Positions 63,220-64,000 of a DNA stretch of 64,000 nt are shown here, piece after piece. Position 1 is the first letter of the stretch; each line of letters starts with the position of its first letter. Source of the DNA: Struthidea cinerea. Taxonomy: Eukaryota; Chordata; Aves; Passeriformes; Corcoracidae. The translations under genes were made by a program, and so were the position numbers. The notes beneath the pieces were generated by a model that was not told the DNA's origin, ran no database searches, and saw nothing but the letters and a program-made list of their open reading frames with translations. The DNA is taken from positions 1,506,116 to 1,570,115 of the forward strand of contig VZTI01004617.1 in NCBI GenBank assembly GCA_013397865.1. The letters run 5' to 3'.

Positions 63220-63320
63220 ATAAAGAAATGTTTGGCAGGCAAATGTTTCATTAGGTTGTAATTTGCTTTGATATGCAAATTAAGATGTAATTAGTTTTGC
63301 ATTTCTGAAGAGGTAGCGGC
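63220..63320. promoter_or_regulatory. Candidate enhancer core: TCF/LEF or SOX half-site joined to octamer
   Basis: CTTTGATATGCAAAT at 63266-63280 joins a TCF/LEF-type CTTTGAT to a perfect octamer with the same 0-bp spacing as SOX2-OCT4 composite elements (CTTTGTTATGCAAAT), differing by one base. It is followed by taagatgtaattag, a homeodomain-type site. A further atttgc lies just before it and ttttgcat just after it. There is no repeat match and no coding frame. Confidence 0.35.
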
Positions 63321-63640
63321 TATGTGCTACACATTTTTATGTGTTGAGCAATGGAAGCTCAAGTAGTTACCTTCCTTCCCCCCAAAACTGACTTCCAAAC
63401 CCCCACTCCATCCTCTTGTAGATATTCTTAAAACCAAGTGCCTTCCACACCTTTCTCTCAGATGTTTTAAGTTTTTAAAAATTTACTTAAAAAAAAAAAT
63501 TACCTCAGAGGATGCCTGTTCAAGTTGCTTTATTTTTTGTTTGCTTTCAACTCTATTCTGCAATACTGGAAATTGTGAGGCAGAACGAGAAGCTGCTGTA
63601 AATAAACACAACTGCAGCATCCGTAGGACAGTTCTGGAAA

Positions 63641-63716
63641 CCTACACCAGCCGTAAACCCGACACTGGGAGCAGAGCCTGAGGTTAAGCAGGGTGGCATA
63701 TTTGAAATGAGAGAAT
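63641..63716 (+). mobile_element. Possible 5S-rRNA-derived SINE head (AmnSINE1-like), weak
   Basis: The run gaggttaagcagggtgg resembles the 5S rRNA internal promoter box A (agctaagcagggtcgg). Further on, tatttgaaatgagaga resembles 5S tacttggatgggagac after a deletion of about 9 nt. Upstream, cctacaccag resembles the 5S start. Order is kept but spacing is short in two places, and similarity is only moderate. AmnSINE1 copies have such 5S heads. I regard this as suggestive only. Confidence 0.3.
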
Positions 63717-64000
63717 TCAGATCAAGACACAGAGGTATCTGGGGTTATTAATGAGCAGTGAAGGAGAGCATGATTAACTCTAACTCCTCTTTTTAACAAG
63801 GCAAGTATGAAGCAGAAAGAGAGATTTGAAATTTAAAGTAACCTATTTGGCTCAGCCCACTACGACAGATCAGTAGGAATTAGTGGAGTAAGCCATGAAA
63901 CAAGCCATGAGGTCACAGCTTTTGGAACACATCACACATTACAAGCCCTCCAACACATCATAAATCATGAGCCGCCTATCTGTGGTTAGGACCTGTCAGT

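Larger units (their letters stand above)
22794..64000 (-). other. CDH13: CDH13 intron 1, 3' portion (partial)
   Basis: Everything right of exon 2 should be intron 1, since exon 1 must lie upstream on the minus strand and no CpG-island promoter or signal-peptide start exon is visible up to base 64000. Contents I can name are a CR1 and an older CR1/L3-like fragment tail to tail (29100-29590), a MIR-like fragment (35320-35425), an avian CR1 end (45925-46190), three local duplications, two N-runs and one single N, poly-A/T runs, and candidate regulatory tracts at 57190-57385 and 63220-63320. The stretches 22836-29099, 29591-33304, 35426-43451, 46191-52590 and 55289-57189 show nothing else I can support apart from short, probably random open frames. 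Confidence 0.8.

Noticed and set aside
22794..64000. CDH13 exon 1 / promoter CpG island
   Set aside because: I looked on the minus strand for a GC-rich first exon with a signal-peptide start ending in a phase-0 donor and found none. It must lie beyond base 64000.
1..64000. Octamer ATGCAAAT enrichment across the window (for example near 2034, 23182, 28317, 46992)
   Set aside because: The count seems compatible with chance in A+T-rich DNA. Only copies inside wider motif clusters were kept.
1..64000. CRISPR arrays, bacterial operons, endogenous retroviruses, rRNA genes
   Set aside because: No regularly spaced repeats, no prokaryote-type gene packing, no retroviral gene frames or paired LTRs, and no rRNA stretches were seen.

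Overview
The window reads as nuclear DNA from a bird, as a draft assembly (A+T-rich, runs of N at homopolymers). Two observations support this. First, it carries CR1 LINE 3' ends, including a well-preserved copy ending in the avian-type ATTCTATG repeat. Second, it carries one unmistakable exon of a vertebrate gene, at 22682-22793 on the minus strand. That exon encodes the second half of the signal peptide and the start of the prodomain of T-cadherin (CDH13, H-cadherin), with intact splice sites on both sides. I see no bacterial, viral or organellar gene organisation, and no CRISPR, rRNA or intact tRNA gene.

Layout in the CDH13 reading direction (minus strand, right to left): 64000 down to 22794 is the 3' part of intron 1; 22793-22682 is exon 2 (112 nt, phase 0 in, phase 1 out); 22681 down to 1 is the 5' part of intron 2. 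Exon 1 (5'UTR, ATG and first half of the signal peptide) should lie beyond base 64000. Exon 3 should lie before base 1. Neither is visible here, in keeping with the very long introns known for this gene. Other open frames are short, unrelated to known families as far as I can tell, and look like chance frames in intron sequence. The longest two are recorded as observations only.

The introns are mostly unique sequence with sparse old repeats: CR1 fragments at 9045-9452 (+), 29100-29254 (+) and 45925-46190 (-); an older CR1/L3-type fragment at 29355-29590 (-); and a MIR/CORE-SINE-like fragment at 35320-35425. A weaker 5S-rRNA-like SINE head lies at 63641-63716. There are three small local duplications (33305-33505, 53621-53713, 55215-55288). 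Four N positions or runs (19834-19842, 37569-37596, 43514, 52607-52635) lie in or beside homopolymers.

The most interesting unexplained material is a set of candidate intronic regulatory elements. These are a TCF/LEF-octamer-homeodomain motif cluster at 63220-63320, a motif-dense tract at 20560-20960 close to exon 2, an octamer/E-box tract at 57190-57385, a CTCF-like site at 10874-10887, and a CpG-bearing GC-rich patch at 12300-12470. A degenerate 85-bp tandem repeat whose copies keep a hairpin at the same place with paired base changes is also notable. These are pattern-based inferences from sequence alone. I found no convincing previously undescribed gene system.
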